64,000 nt of DNA. Origin: Climacium dendroides (taxonomy: Eukaryota > Streptophyta > Bryopsida > Hypnales > Climaciaceae). Below are positions 1-15,609 of the stretch, in pieces (within the stretch, counting starts at the first letter, position 1; every line of letters starts with the position of its first letter). The stretch is from NCBI GenBank assembly GCA_950106755.1, contig OX467084.1, positions 2,046,001-2,110,000 of the forward strand, read 5' to 3'. The notes below the pieces were generated by a model. That model did not search any database. It was not told where the DNA came from and saw nothing but the letters and a program-made list of their open reading frames with translations. The position numbers and the translations under genes were made by a program.

Positions 1-877
1 TGTCTCCCAAATTCTAATTGTAGAATGCCACAAAAATTCAATTTACACCATGATGTTCATCACTATAATACACACATGGTTAAATTTTCCTATTTTTTTA
101 AATAATTTTCTATTTGGTATGATTTTTCTTCACTTTTTCTTCAAAAAATCTCAAAAATAACAAGTTTCTGCAAAAAAAACCTAAAAAATTTGTTAAGTAA
201 AGAAGACATGCAATTTCGTCTCTGAAAAATAAATATAAAATTTTTCATTCATCTCTAGTTGAAAAATGGCATCAAACTAAGTGATGGGCTTGGTCCGTCC
301 TTTAGGGGTTAAGGGTTAAATGGGCGATTGTGTCCTCAATCTGGTGTTAGTGCGTGACATATTCAAAAGTTGTGGATTAGCATGGAATCATTTGAACCTT
401 TAGCAACTCTCTGATTTCCAATTCCCTTAATAATGAGAAAAATAGTATTCGGAAACACTTTAAGTGGGAGATCTTACCATAATTCAAGTTATTATTACAT
501 TTGAACAGACTCCAGACTTGCATGATCTTCCACATTCGTCCACCAGATGGAGAACAAGAAAGAATTGAAGGAAACAAGTCCTCTAAACAAGGCTGCGTTC
601 TCAGTCCAGTCACCGGCAAAATTGCATTCTAGCCCAGGGCAATCCATTCTCGACGTCCACTAACTGGAGGATTAACCATAAAAGAACTGCCACGTATGTG
701 AGGAGCATCCATTCAATATCTACTACCTGGACTGCATAATCCAAGCACCTTTACCTTAATTAATCGACATACAAAAATTTGAGTCACATGATACAAACAA
801 CTCTGAGGCTGTATGATGGTACAAGCTCTTGAGCCCCGTAAGGCATGTGTCTGCAAATGTTCTAGCCAACTACTCCG
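1..877. other. 3' flank of the FabG gene, no gene seen
   Basis: The first 250 bases are very AT-rich with A/T runs. The rest is ordinary spacer, and the part next to position 878 is probably the 3' UTR of the minus-strand reductase gene. Short open frames here show no family resemblance. Confidence 0.5.
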
Positions 878-4566
<3,689 letters not shown>

Positions 4567-5464
4567 CTCGTCTGCTTAAATCCGACTGACTTTCCCAAAA
4601 CTGAATTCAAATACTTGCGGCCTGCAGAGACGTCAAAGATTCATAGGAGGTTATACACTCTTGATGCAATGAGCAATCCACGAAGCAAGTGTTCATTCAA
4701 TGATCGCACACTCGCATCACCATTTGAGAGCCTGCCAAACCCAAACACGCTGTACCCATTTCGGAATAGAAAAATTCGAGAAACGAATCACGACGCAGCT
4801 CAATGTGAGAAGTGGGATTGGCAATGTGGAACAAACCTGGTGCAAGACCTGGGAGTGAAGGAACCCGAGATGAAAGAACGAGGTGCAGGTACTGAGGAAG
4901 CACTATAAGCTTCGTCTGGGAGCCAGGCGGACAAACCTTCGAAACATGGATGAAAATGACGATGAATGTCATCCGAGAATGAAAGTGGTGACAACAACGA
5001 GGCTGCGCTTTTCATACTCTTTGAGTCGCACAAAGAGTGGGTTGGTGAGGGGTCACATCGCTCTGATTTGTCCTAATAAGTTTAATGAGCACCAAAGTCA
5101 CACTATTTTGAAGTAGTGCAGGTTGAAATATTATAGTGGTATACTCACTATAATAAAATCAATTGTGGTTAGTTTAATTTTTTTAAGGTGATTTTAATTT
5201 TTTTCACTTATAAATTGGATAAATTAGTGAGATTGATATAAAAACAATGTTGAATTTGTAAATTTGTCTCGAATGAGAAGCCAATATTATGGCCATGATA
5301 TAAACTAGCAAGTATTGTTCACCCAATGCCAAATTATAATTAGTTCATGAGCTAAATTTTAGCCTTTGGCATCCTTATTTTATAGGGATATTGGATTTTT
5401 TATGAATAAAGTTGTATGTGTAGTAATTATTTCTCAACTTATTTTATAGTTGAAAAATGTCCTA
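4567..5464. other. Upstream region of the FabG gene and AT-rich spacer
   Basis: 4567 to about 5080 is of moderate GC content and probably contains the 5' UTR and promoter of the minus-strand reductase gene. No convincing coding frame is seen. From 5100 the sequence turns AT-rich and contains two palindromes: CACTATTTTGAAGTAGTG at 5101-5118, and 10-base arms TATTATAGTG/CACTATAATA near 5128-5155. The Harbinger element begins directly after. Confidence 0.45.
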
Positions 5465-5482
5465 TTAAGGTCTGTTCCCACC

Positions 5483-7389
5483 AGTGATTATCTTAGCAAT
5501 ATTAGGATAGGAACAACTAAAAGTTCCTGGTGCATTCCCACCGAAATATTAGCTAATTTGCCGAGCCTGAGCGGGTGTAGGGTAATTGCTGAGGTAACTT
5601 CGCAGTTGGAAGTAGTAATGGTATACATTATTTAATATAGAATTTCGGAGTCAGTTCATCTCAAGGTGTAGGAATGGAAGATTGTCAGGGTGCTGAGCTG
5701 GTGCTCAGTAGAGGGCGCAGCAACAAGCACTAATGACATGAATTATTATATACAAAGCTTCGGAGTACGTATAGTGGAAATTGACGATAAATGTTATTTA
5801 ATCCACTTTATTGAAGTAAGTACTTTCACATGTACAACAATGTAAGGCTTCCAACATGTGTCGTAAATTACATGTTATGGGTCTCTGGTGAACTCATTCA
5901 AACTCAGCTGTCATTTTTAATTACTTGTTTCTAGAAATGGGCACCAATGCGACGGGCGTGGACCACCTGCCAGTTTCGCATTCTTAAAAGGGGCATTCAT
6001 TCTCGTGACACAATTTGTAAGAAGAACGACATTGACGAAACAATTGTGCAGCAATAGATTATGCAAGAGTGACAGTGGCTGCAACACTAGGAGCGCAGTG
6101 CAAACGTGAAATAGTAAAGGCAACAAGGTCGCTGCACTTCAGATCCCAAGTACACGATTGAAACTACTGTCTGAGGTGAAAACTCAGTAATTTAAAGCGC
6201 TTATGAGATCATTGTTTGTCGTCTAGCTGTGTAGAAAATGCATGGCAGTTGCGAAGTGGTAGCACTATGTACATAAAAAAGCTATACATTGAAATTACAT
6301 TTGTTTGACAGAATGAATGTTTCAATAGTGACTGGCTTAAATTATATCAAATTTTGTTTGTACTATGAATTCTTCGTCGTTGTACGTCTTCTTCTCTTCA
6401 TTCATATCGTATGAAAGTTGACATTGCAGACTCACAGGTGATGTGGGTAGGCAGCTCTCTACGAAGATAAAAACTAGCAAACAGTAAATGAGTATAGTAG
6501 TCTTTTATTTGGACAAGTTTTACTATTCTCAACATTGGAAACTAAATGCAGTAGTAATGATGCATAAGTTTCCGCTCTCACCGTCATCCGCTGTACTTGT
6601 CTTCCAGCTACCGGAAAGACATATCCATGGATACTGAGGCGCTTCAAAGCCAACAATCAAGCCCACCATGCCCCTGACCCGTTTCTTTGGCAGGTATGTT
6701 TCCTTGCACTTCAAGGACCTGCATAGCTCGTGCAGAACGCCCACCTATGAATGTCTTCCATTTAACAGAGGACACCATGTACAACTTTAATTTGATGACT
6801 CCAGACTGTCTTCAAATGTGCGCAAAAGAATAGAAAGTTCTTCTTGTAACTATGACATATTAGAAGCGGAAGAGGTCGTCCACATGAGGTGGGCCACGGA
6901 ATTGCAGTTCAGCGTGTCTACATATAGCTAGCTTACGATATGGCAAGAAAACAAAAACTGAGTGGTCATGTAGTTGTCCATTTCGCTTCTCTTGAAGATG
7001 GAGTTCACTTGCACGATCTCAGTTTAGTTTATAAGACACTGAGAATGGGAGTCATTAATGTACAATAGGAAAATCATTTATAGGGACGGCTTTACCTTGA
7101 CAATTGCGATGATGTACTGCTGGTCGCCCTCTTCAACCGTAGTCATTCCGAAATTGTCCTTCATTCCAATTTTCTTGAAAATGATCTTTATTGTACCTGT
7201 CATCCACTTGTTCTGTTAGTTCCATCATGTATGAACTGACTTCTTCATGTGCCCTATTGTCTATGAGTCTAACGGTCTTCCTTGAACATCGATGACATAG
7301 ACATATCAGCGTCCCCATCAGAAGGTCGTAAACTCGCAAGAACTTCAGGAAACAAAAGCCCCTCTACAGCACAACTGGAAACACAGTAG
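5483..7389. other. Left interior of the Harbinger element, no gene recognised
   Basis: Moderate-GC sequence without a long open frame. Short frames on both strands (for example around 6474-6744, minus) resemble no family I know. It may hold untranslated leader or an upstream exon of the Myb-like gene. Confidence 0.4.
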
Positions 7390-8433
7390 ACTACTGCTGG
7401 ACCTAGTAATGCGAAGCGGTCAAGGAAGGACAGGAGACCCAACTGGAGTCCCCAAGAAGTTCCTCTTTTAATTCAAGCTAAACGGGAGCAATACCTCGAA
7501 GAATTGGAAACTACAAACCCACAAGAGATGATGCTTTCAGACAACGTGAAGTAGGCACATATATTTCAACAAATCATGCTCGGTGGTTGCTCTCCCTGTG
7601 TTCGAGACGAACCAGCTTGTAAAGCGAAGTGGAACCAACTCCTACCAGAGTATAAAAAGATTGTGGACTTCAGCAGCTGCTTAGGACGTAACTTACTGGA
7701 GTATTGGGATTTGAGTGCTCAACAGAAGAAGGCGGAAAGTCTTCCTCGACAATTCAATCGTAAGTACTTCAATACGATCCATGAGTGGTTTTGTTCTTGT
7801 CCACTTATTAATCCTCCTCATGGCCGCGATTTACTCTCTCCTTCAGATGACAATTATGATGCACTTATACAAGACGGTGACCATGACACCATTTAGGAAC
7901 TTCCTGGAGTAAGGCTCTTCGGTTCACAAGAGTCCTTCAACCATTCCGCTCCTTCCAGTACGACTGCGACCTCTGGCAATGGATCAGATGAACAACCCCT
8001 ACCAACACCATCTCGGGGAACTACAACATCTCCAGTTCGTGGTGGTTGTACTAGCAGGCCCTATGTAGGAGTACCAGCTGGTGTAATACCGCATCTGGTC
8101 AGCTCTTCAAATACCACTGCCACTGGTAGCAAACGGCAACCCGGAAATACAACAGTGCGACGGAAAGTCACATCCGACCACACAATCATTGCTAAGGCTA
8201 TAAAAGCTACAGGGGCTATGATGGCATCGCAAATGCAAGCCATTGTTGATGCCACTTTGGCTGTGGAACGCTGCAAACTTGATATCCACCTACGTCTATT
8301 TCAAGAGCAAATGAGTTATCAAAGAAATAGAGATAGGAGGCTACAGGACTCCACAACTACGGCTAACAATAATGCCCGTTTGGCTATTCAACGGCAAATG
8401 GAAATGGTCAGATGTTTGTCTCAACTTACATAG
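7390..8433 (+). pseudogene. Myb/SANT-like (trihelix-type) protein of the Harbinger element, broken by two stops
   Basis: In PIF/Harbinger elements a Myb/SANT-like protein binds the termini and helps bring the transposase to the nucleus and the ends. One frame here can be read from a basic patch (KRSRKDRRPNW, about 7414-7446) through a helix-rich Myb/SANT-like segment. It contains an aromatic/leucine pattern with WSPQE, AKREQYLEEL, CKAKWNQLLPEYKKI and FNRKYFNTIHEWF, then a Ser/Thr/Pro-rich linker and a C-terminal helical region ending at 8433. The frame is interrupted by TAG at the codon before AHIF (about 7552), where the family normally has Trp, so it looks like a TGG-to-TAG change. A second TAG is at 7894-7896. 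The longest uninterrupted pieces run from ATG 7576 to 7896, and in the C-terminal part from about 8155. I infer a recently inactivated gene, unless an intron skips the stops. Confidence 0.7.
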
Positions 8434-11295
8434 GTTCTAGGGAGCGGACTTGCTTCTAGCCAACACAGGAAGGTCAACCTTACAGACAATGAAATCCTAC
8501 CCAATGAGGAAATGTGTACAACCACTGAGCTTGTGTTGCCAAGAGGATTTACACGGCAGACGTCCGGTACAGCTGAAGCTCTTCAATCTTCTCATGAGAC
8601 ACTGACACCTACTCATGCCGAAGCAGCGGTAGAGCCCGTTGCACCATCGACCGCAGACGCAGAACTATGGAACTCTGTTCCAAACTCATAGACTGGTTGA
8701 AGTTGTTCGGAGATGCGATTCGTATGTCGTGTCTGGTGGTCCAACGCTGCCTTCAAGCGCTTTGTACAGACTTTGCAAGCGACCAACATAGTGAGCACTT
8801 GCAGTTTAGAAACACTTAAGTAGTACTATACTATAGCTCATAAAAAGCAGCAACTCCAGTGACCTCCGGGAAGTCCCTGTTGCACCATGGACACTTTTGT
8901 CAGACGCGTGAGTGGTCACCGTGCTGCCTTGCCTGGTTAGTCAAAATACGTGCACCTTGCATGCCATGTATACTTTCTATACATGAATACAACTACCTTC
9001 CTGCAACGCAAATTCCATTGTGCACTTCCGCTTCACCAACTGCTGAAGGACAAGAAACAGTTCAAACCAAAAATTGGAGACTAAATTAAAGCGAGGCAAA
9101 AGAACTCAAAACAATTCAAGTGGCATCTAAATACTCCACCAAAGCATCAAAATTGCGAATTGAAAGCCTGCACGAGAGCCAGCTCCACAGGAGAGCTAGC
9201 TCGAGCCTGCAAAAACTGAAAGCTCTGCATCCATTGATCTGTCAGCTACCAGTAATTGAAACTCAGTAAAACTGATTGGAGGGTTCAGGCTCACCTTCTG
9301 GATCGTGAGTACGGGACGACATCAAAAGCTTGCTTGCTAAGTCTGTCGGGAATCGGAAGGGAGACGGATTACTGTCTCTAGATTAAGAAAAAATGGACGG
9401 AGGTGAGTGGGATCGAATGTCGCTGGCTGGAAACAAATCTTGACGGAGGAATTGAAGCGACGGAATGCAAATTTGACCAGTCAGGTGCGTGGATTGTCTT
9501 CTGTAGCAGCAGCAATGGAAAAGAGGAGCCAGGAAGGGAAATGCACGTGATGTACATCCTTGTGAAACCGACCCGTGTAGATTATTGTCCAAACGTTTTA
9601 ATGTAGTCTCCAAACAGTTCAAACCAAAAATCTGTAGCATTTCTGCTCTTTGTGACTCGAAGTAGACCTCATCATGAAAAGATCGACGATGCGTCACGAA
9701 CTGCAATTAATCGAAAAAAGACATGAATGTAGTATTTAAATGAGTGACAAATGCACCTAGGTAATCTTCTTCTTCTAAGTTTGTCCATAATCATGAACAC
9801 ATACTCTTATAAGGTACAAGACTAGCGTACATGAAATTCAAATTGCCACTTTGAGAATGATGCAAACATTATGGGATGTTTACCGAAAACGGAAATCGGT
9901 CACTTCTTGGAAGCCATGACTACCACTGCTCTCTCTCATTCATTTCTGACTTGGTAGGCATCCCTGTTTGAACCAGGTTTCTCACATCTCATTTCGTATC
10001 AATCATGTAGGTTTCACTTCAATTGCAGTTGAAGCCATTCATTCGAATGGAATTAACCTGCACTAACTGCAACCAATAAGCAACATTCAATTCGATTGAG
10101 GCACGGAGCAGTCCTCACAGAGCCGTGTACTGGACAATAAGGAAAAGAAACTGAGATAACAGGGGTTCATCGGAGATTGTGGTATAGTCACGCAAGGTCA
10201 GTAAGAGTCTCCAACAACTAGTCGACAATAAAAGGAATTTACTGTTCTGTGACCATTTCATCTCATGTCGTCGTTGTCATGTCCAATGCCAGGTAGCAAT
10301 GTGCTAGTGAACATTATAGCCGACCAGTTCCCAACTTGCAGGACTGCAGGGTTTGTTGGATGGCATGCACATCCTCGTCCTTTAGCAAACACCTGTCATG
10401 GTTCTGCAAATGACAGCAATGAACTGTTACAGCATTCTGGTGAATGACAGTTTAAGTATGATAGCAAGGATGAAGACTACAGAAATTTAAAGACGTACAG
10501 AAACTTCTTAAGTACCTTCGTGAAAGATGCTAATCCAGTAGCAATCAATTGGACTGAAGTTGCACTTGCAACAGAAATTCGCTGCACCGAATCCAACAGA
10601 GGAACACATAGTCCTATTCTGTCTTACCAAAACTTCCTATAGACACGAAATGCACTTCCTGGATTTAGTGCGTTGTTTCTAGTTTTCTAAGCAACCGACG
10701 ACGTCGACCAAAGAAGCACTGGTCGTCTGAACGTGCCGCCAAAACCGAAGTCGCAATCTTTGTCACTACCATTATTGAAACTGGCTTCCCATCGACGTGG
10801 TCCACTCCACCGGATCCATTCCCTCCAAGTGGTCCTCCACCGTCACCCCTCTAACACTGTTGACGTTAGTCCGCAATGGTGATCTCTGTTTTTATTCAAG
10901 AGTGAAGTTCTACGGAATTTTGATGCGTCAATCATGCATTCTATAGTTGATAATTGAAGGGAGACAGTTTTCCTACAATGCTCACTCTCAATTATAAGAA
11001 CATAGAATTGAAGGAAATGAGGTTGCTACTTACGCCATGTAGTGAGAGTACTCAGTGCCAGTTGTATTAAAGGAACTACAAATGTACATTTACAGAAAAG
11101 GAAATCCAAAAAGCGGGACTACACCATGCCGGTATTAGTCAAGAGAGGGCATATATCTTGAAGAGAAGAAAGCAAGTCAATTGCCACTAACAACAACGAC
11201 ATTAGAACGTTGGGAAAGAAATAGAGAGGCCTGCCTTTCTTGGAAAACTATAAGGCAGGACGACCCCTAGCAGTCAAGTATACACCCAGTTGTTG
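8434..11295. other. Central interior of the Harbinger element, no gene recognised
   Basis: About 2.9 kb between the two convergent element genes. Only short frames are present on either strand (for example 10265-10447 plus), none resembling a known family. It probably includes 3' UTRs and possibly captured or older insert sequence. Confidence 0.4.
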
Positions 11296-12549
11296 CTATT
11301 TGTCCTGCGCTGCTGTGGAGGCTACGTCGTCTGAGTTCGCAGCTCTAGTGTCGATACCTCCTTGTCCATGACGCAAAGTCTCGCCAAGAAACTCCTCTTC
11401 ATAGAGACCCTCTTCTTGTAGAATACGAAAGAAGTCCTCTACTTCATCATGTGATTGACGGAGGAGGATGTTGTGCAAGATCACACAACATACAACAACG
11501 TTAGGTAGAAAAGTAAGATGCAGCTCTAATTTCCCTAGCAACTCACGAAAGCACTGTTTTAAAATTCTGAAGGCGTTTTCCACTATAGCTCGACCTCTTT
11601 GAAGTTTCCTATTCAGTAAAGTCTTAGGAACAGACAAGTGCGTGCCTTCTTTGTGGGGGACTACAATCCATGGTAACAATGGGTATCCCAAATCGGCAAT
11701 GAGGTAAGGGCTGAAGTCATCGACGGATGGAGCACTGGTGAAGGGGTTGCCATGTGTTGCCAAATTAAATAATGACGACTTCCTCAACATACGACTGTCA
11801 TTAGTTAAACCAGGCATACTGATATATAAATCAAGAAATCGCTTTTCACTATCCACTACAACTTGGCAGTTCATGCTATATCCTCCCGTCTTAAAGTAGT
11901 AATAATCTGCCAAGGCATGAGCAAGTTTTGCTATGGACAGCTGTACACCATCTAGAGCACCAACAACGGCAGGTAGTAAGCAAAGGTCTTTGAATTTCCG
12001 TTGGGTTTCACGCAAGCGTTCACCTAGTGGCCATGAGATTTCTTGATGCAAATAATCATTTATGCCGTGCACAACGTCTCTCAAGATTTTGGAGATAATG
12101 CTTCTTCCAATGGCGAACATCTCACTGCAAATAGTGACATTCGCACCATGTGCTAGTTTGAAGAGGGTGCATGCAACACGCACCAACACTAGAATAGCAG
12201 CATGATAGTTCGTATCTTGTTTCTGCACATGCGGTTGAAGAACTTCGGCCAATGCAAATACTGCTGGTTTAGTCATCCTGAACATTGACACCCACCGTTT
12301 ATTGTCATACTGTTGAACAAGGAACCTACAAAACCATATCGTGAAATGTGGTTTCACCCAATACTCCACCTCGTCATGGTAAACATTTAATGTTGCGTAA
12401 AGCCTAAAGTTCAGCAACACAGTAGTCATGGAGCTCAACATATCATGACTAATGCTGCCATCATCGTCCAACACGGAAGGCATCAGCTCCTCCATTCCAT
12501 TCCATTGCTCTGTTTCCTCTAGAAGCAGACAGCCGTTGTCGGCATTCAA
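11296..12549 (-). CDS. PIF/Harbinger transposase (DDE nuclease, HARBI1-like)
   Basis: Cut-and-paste transposase of the PIF/Harbinger superfamily. The frame is open for 417 codons without interruption. The family's acidic residues are present in order: Asp200 in GALDG, Asp251 in LTNDSRM, Asp286 in IADLGYP, and Glu324 in RGRAIVENAFR, followed by the usual ILHN motif (357-360) and an acidic tail. The N-terminal helical region (about 60-190), including FRMTKPAVFALAEVLQPH and ICSEMFAIGRSIISKILRDVV, fits the HTH-like part of HARBI1 proteins. Codon 1 as counted is TTG, and the first ATG is codon 19 (12495), so the true start may be that ATG or an upstream exon. No premature stop is seen, in contrast to the Myb-like partner. 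The enzyme may still be active, but this is inference. Confidence 0.9.
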   Translation of the reverse strand: MNADNGCLLLEETEQWNGMEELMPSVLDDDGSISHDMLSSMTTVLLNFRLYATLNVYHDEVEYWVKPHFTIWFCRFLVQQYDNKRWVSMFRMTKPAVFALAEVLQPHVQKQDTNYHAAILVLVRVACTLFKLAHGANVTICSEMFAIGRSIISKILRDVVHGINDYLHQEISWPLGERLRETQRKFKDLCLLPAVVGALDGVQLSIAKLAHALADYYYFKTGGYSMNCQVVVDSEKRFLDLYISMPGLTNDSRMLRKSSLFNLATHGNPFTSAPSVDDFSPYLIADLGYPLLPWIVVPHKEGTHLSVPKTLLNRKLQRGRAIVENAFRILKQCFRELLGKLELHLTFLPNVVVCCVILHNILLRQSHDEVEDFFRILQEEGLYEEEFLGETLRHGQGGIDTRAANSDDVASTAAQDK

Positions 12550-13518
12550 AAAGAGAAGCAGTAGCCAAGTAGTATAAGTCAGCGCTCAGCCACCAAAGTC
12601 CCACGAATCCATAGCTATTACCTCGTCAAATATGATTTCCCTTCAAATGACAAGAGGAAGAAGAAGTGAGTGAGTACTACGAAGACTAAGTAATGATACA
12701 CAACACGACAGAAATGCAGGCACCATCACTATTTCAAAGTAGTGGAACGCTGCGATTTATAAAATAAGAAAGCACTTGAGTGAACACCGTGTTGTCTCTC
12801 GGAAACCTAAAGTCACAGTCGCTATGCAACCTAACAACGTTGCTATTCTACTACAGACTATATTGTGCTCAAGTCCAATGTAGTGGTCTTCCTGAATAAG
12901 ACGGAGGACGTGGCCGATGCAAATGGATGACATGACGATAGAGACAATAAATACAAGAGAAGGTAAAGAAAGCAAAAAAGGGTGAGCGATTGCGTACCAC
13001 GATGTGAATTACTGCACTGCCAAGTTCGGACGCCTTCTTCTTCCTATCAATACGGCTCACTACCGCTACTAATTTGGAGAGAGAGGCTGCCTATCAACGT
13101 TGCCTGCTTCGCACTTCGTTGCAGTCACTACGATAGACTAGAAATTACCACAATGTTCACTTCTTCCCCGAACTCAACTTGTCGAGGGGGATCACTGCGA
13201 CTCCCGAGTCCTTCCGCAACAGCCTTCCGCTGCAACTCTCTCTCACTTGCCGACCGCTTAGGACTTCGTGAAGCACGCATTGCAGAAGCAACTCTCCAGG
13301 ACCCACTAGTACTTCTGACTGCAGTTGTGCGGATACCCTTCTCTTCCTGTCACGTTCCTTCCTAACGTTACAAAAATCCTGACAAGCCTAACCGCACTAC
13401 TCTAGATACCTCTACTACCATGCCTGCGGTTCGGTTTCGAGGCTGCTGACCTGTTCACTGTCCTTCTCTTCGTTCAAGGCGTAGCTTTAACTAATCACAA
13501 CGTTCCTATCTACTACTC
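12550..13518. other. Right interior of the Harbinger element, upstream of the transposase
   Basis: Probable promoter and leader of the minus-strand transposase. A 127-codon plus-strand frame (12982-13365) has no family resemblance. A palindrome CACTATTTCAAAGTAGTG sits at 12727-12744, similar to one outside the element at 5101. Confidence 0.4.
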
Positions 13519-13536
13519 GGTGGAGACAGACCCTTA

Positions 13537-15609
13537 GTGCATTTGACACAAATATTACTGAAATTACACTATTTGAAAAATAAATAAATTAATGTAGACA
13601 AAAATATTATTTTATTATACTAGTTTTAAAAAATAGAATTTTAGTGACATTTTGCTAATGAAAATTTGCACCCCTTGTAGTAATACAAATTAATGTAGTT
13701 TAAAATGTTTCTTATTCCATTTCATTGGCACTTGAGGCTTTTGTTTTTGGAATTGGGAACAAACATGGTGACCATAGCAATCTCCTTGGCTATGGAGGTG
13801 ACAATGGCAAAGGAAGTTGATATAGGAAGCTAAGGGGATGACAATTTGATGGTGGAGCACTTTGAGCAAGTTTTCTAAAGAATCAATATTTGTGAAAAAC
13901 TTCATCTTTAGTTAAACTACAAAGGTTGCAAGATAAATGCACTAATAATCAATACTAATTAATAGCTATTGAACATATTTATTATAATTATAAAATATAA
14001 AATATTTTTATTGGATCTTAGTTATTTGCAAGTAAAAGTGGGAATTCCAGAGTACTTTAGCATATGTGCATTATTTAGATAGTGTATGGAGAAGTCATAG
14101 AATCTTAAAGTACTGTCTTTAGGTGTTTCTAAATGACTAATAGTCTCTCTTGGACTCTTATATTGTAATTGTACACATTTTGGGTCAATGTCTAGGTTTT
14201 AATGTTGCTTTTTAGTCCAAATATAAATATTGTATTTTGTTGTGATAATTAAGGATACACATACCTTAAAGTACATTCACACCTAAATTTGGGTGCAATG
14301 GTACATGATTTTTTGAGTAGGTGTTCAAACCATTGTTCCTTCATAACAACCAAACCAACCAAACCTAGGTGGCTAGAGAACCAATAAAGGTTATAAATGG
14401 TGTTAACCAAAGAAAAGTTTGGAACTATTCATAACTCTCAAAAATTGCAAGCTATTGTTACATAAGTTCCGATCTTTTGATTTTGTAGATTTTAAAACAC
14501 TAACAATGGTCTTTCATAATGCAAAGAGATGTAGACAACTACATAACACTACAAACATTGCAAGCAACTACATAACACTACAAACATTGCAAGCACCTCC
14601 AATGACATGTGATTGATAATCAATCCATTTTGTTTGAGTGGAGTCACAAAGATAGGAATCAATGAGTTGTTAGATTAATTTGTTAATTTTGGATTGTACA
14701 AAAGCACTCAACATCAAAATTATTGCAATTCACGCAAAGTGTCTGAACAACTGATAACTTAAAATGACCCTAATTATGACAAACCAATGCCAAACCAACT
14801 CCGAACAAATATTTTAATAAAACCTGCACCTTTCAGTCTTTGACGGAGGTATTATGATTTTATAACCGCTGTTTCCAAGCGCTAGTTGAGAACAGGCCTT
14901 TAGCTAAAAGAGTCATAACACTTTGCCAAAACGTTCTTAGAAGAGAGTTGGCACTAGAAGTCTGGACCAACATTCGGGAAAAATCAACAGTTAGTACAAA
15001 GTCGGTAAAATTGATTAAAAAAAATAGCCGGTTGGATTTTAGAAGCAGTGAAGCACCCCAAAAAAACCCAGTGAAAATTCTAGAAAAATTCTATTTATGG
15101 ATACTTGAAAAAACGGTTGCCAATATGAGAAATAGCCGGCAAAGCTCAGAAAATTTCCCGAACACTGGTTTGGACAAAGTTTCCAAATAAATGTTGTCAG
15201 TTCCATCAATGATGCAAGTTGTTCACAACATTTACATACTGTACGTATTCCCTGCAGTGACTGCTCTGGGGAAGAACTGCACACATAACAACAAACTGAC
15301 GATGATCAATCTTGAGAGAAGAGAAGGTCCTCCTAAGCAGCACCGACAAGTCAAAGCATTCTGCAATTGACACTTCCAAGTATTTGTGACTGAAAGAATA
15401 TTCTGAAATAGGTCTTTCAGCAAATTAAAGCGAGCTAAAGTGCTTGTCGCCATCACCTACGCCATCACAGATAAAATCATAAGAGTTTCCCAGCACAGCA
15501 AAAAGCTTTCTTTCTACAGTAGTTGGTCGCAAAGTCAGATGCCCACACAACAAATTACAAGCCTCAGCAGCAGCAGTAATTGATAGATATACAAAAAGGT
15601 TTCAATCGA
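13537..15609. other. AT-rich spacer between the Harbinger element and FTSHI1-like gene
   Basis: No gene recognised. The stretch 13540-14880 is strongly AT-rich. At 14885-14899 the sequence ends in a Harbinger-terminus-like motif followed by TTA. The 500 bases before 15610 are probably the 3' UTR and downstream region of the FTSHI1-like gene. Confidence 0.45.
14537..14594. repeat. Perfect tandem duplication of 29 bp
   Basis: The unit beginning AACTACATAACACTACAA and ending in GCAAGC occurs twice without mismatch, at 14537-14565 and 14566-14594. It is in AT-rich spacer. Confidence 0.9.

Larger units (their letters stand above)
5468..13533. mobile_element. PIF/Harbinger DNA transposon, 8.07 kb
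   Basis: The left end reads AGGTCTGTTCCCACC (5468-5482). The right end, read on the other strand, is GGGTCTGTCTCCACC (13533-13519), 12 of 15 matching. Both ends are flanked outside by TTA (5465-5467 and 13534-13536), the TWA-type 3-bp target duplication typical of PIF/Harbinger. A shared GATAGGAAC lies about 25-50 bases inside each end. Base composition changes sharply at both borders, with AT-rich DNA outside. Inside are the two genes expected for the superfamily: a Myb/SANT-like protein (plus strand) and a DDE nuclease (minus strand), arranged convergently. Large stretches between them have no recognised gene. An alternative right end at 14899 is discussed in the findings. Confidence 0.75.

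Noticed and set aside
12982..13365. 127-codon plus-strand frame inside the Harbinger element
   Set aside because: No family resemblance, and it sits opposite the presumed transposase leader.
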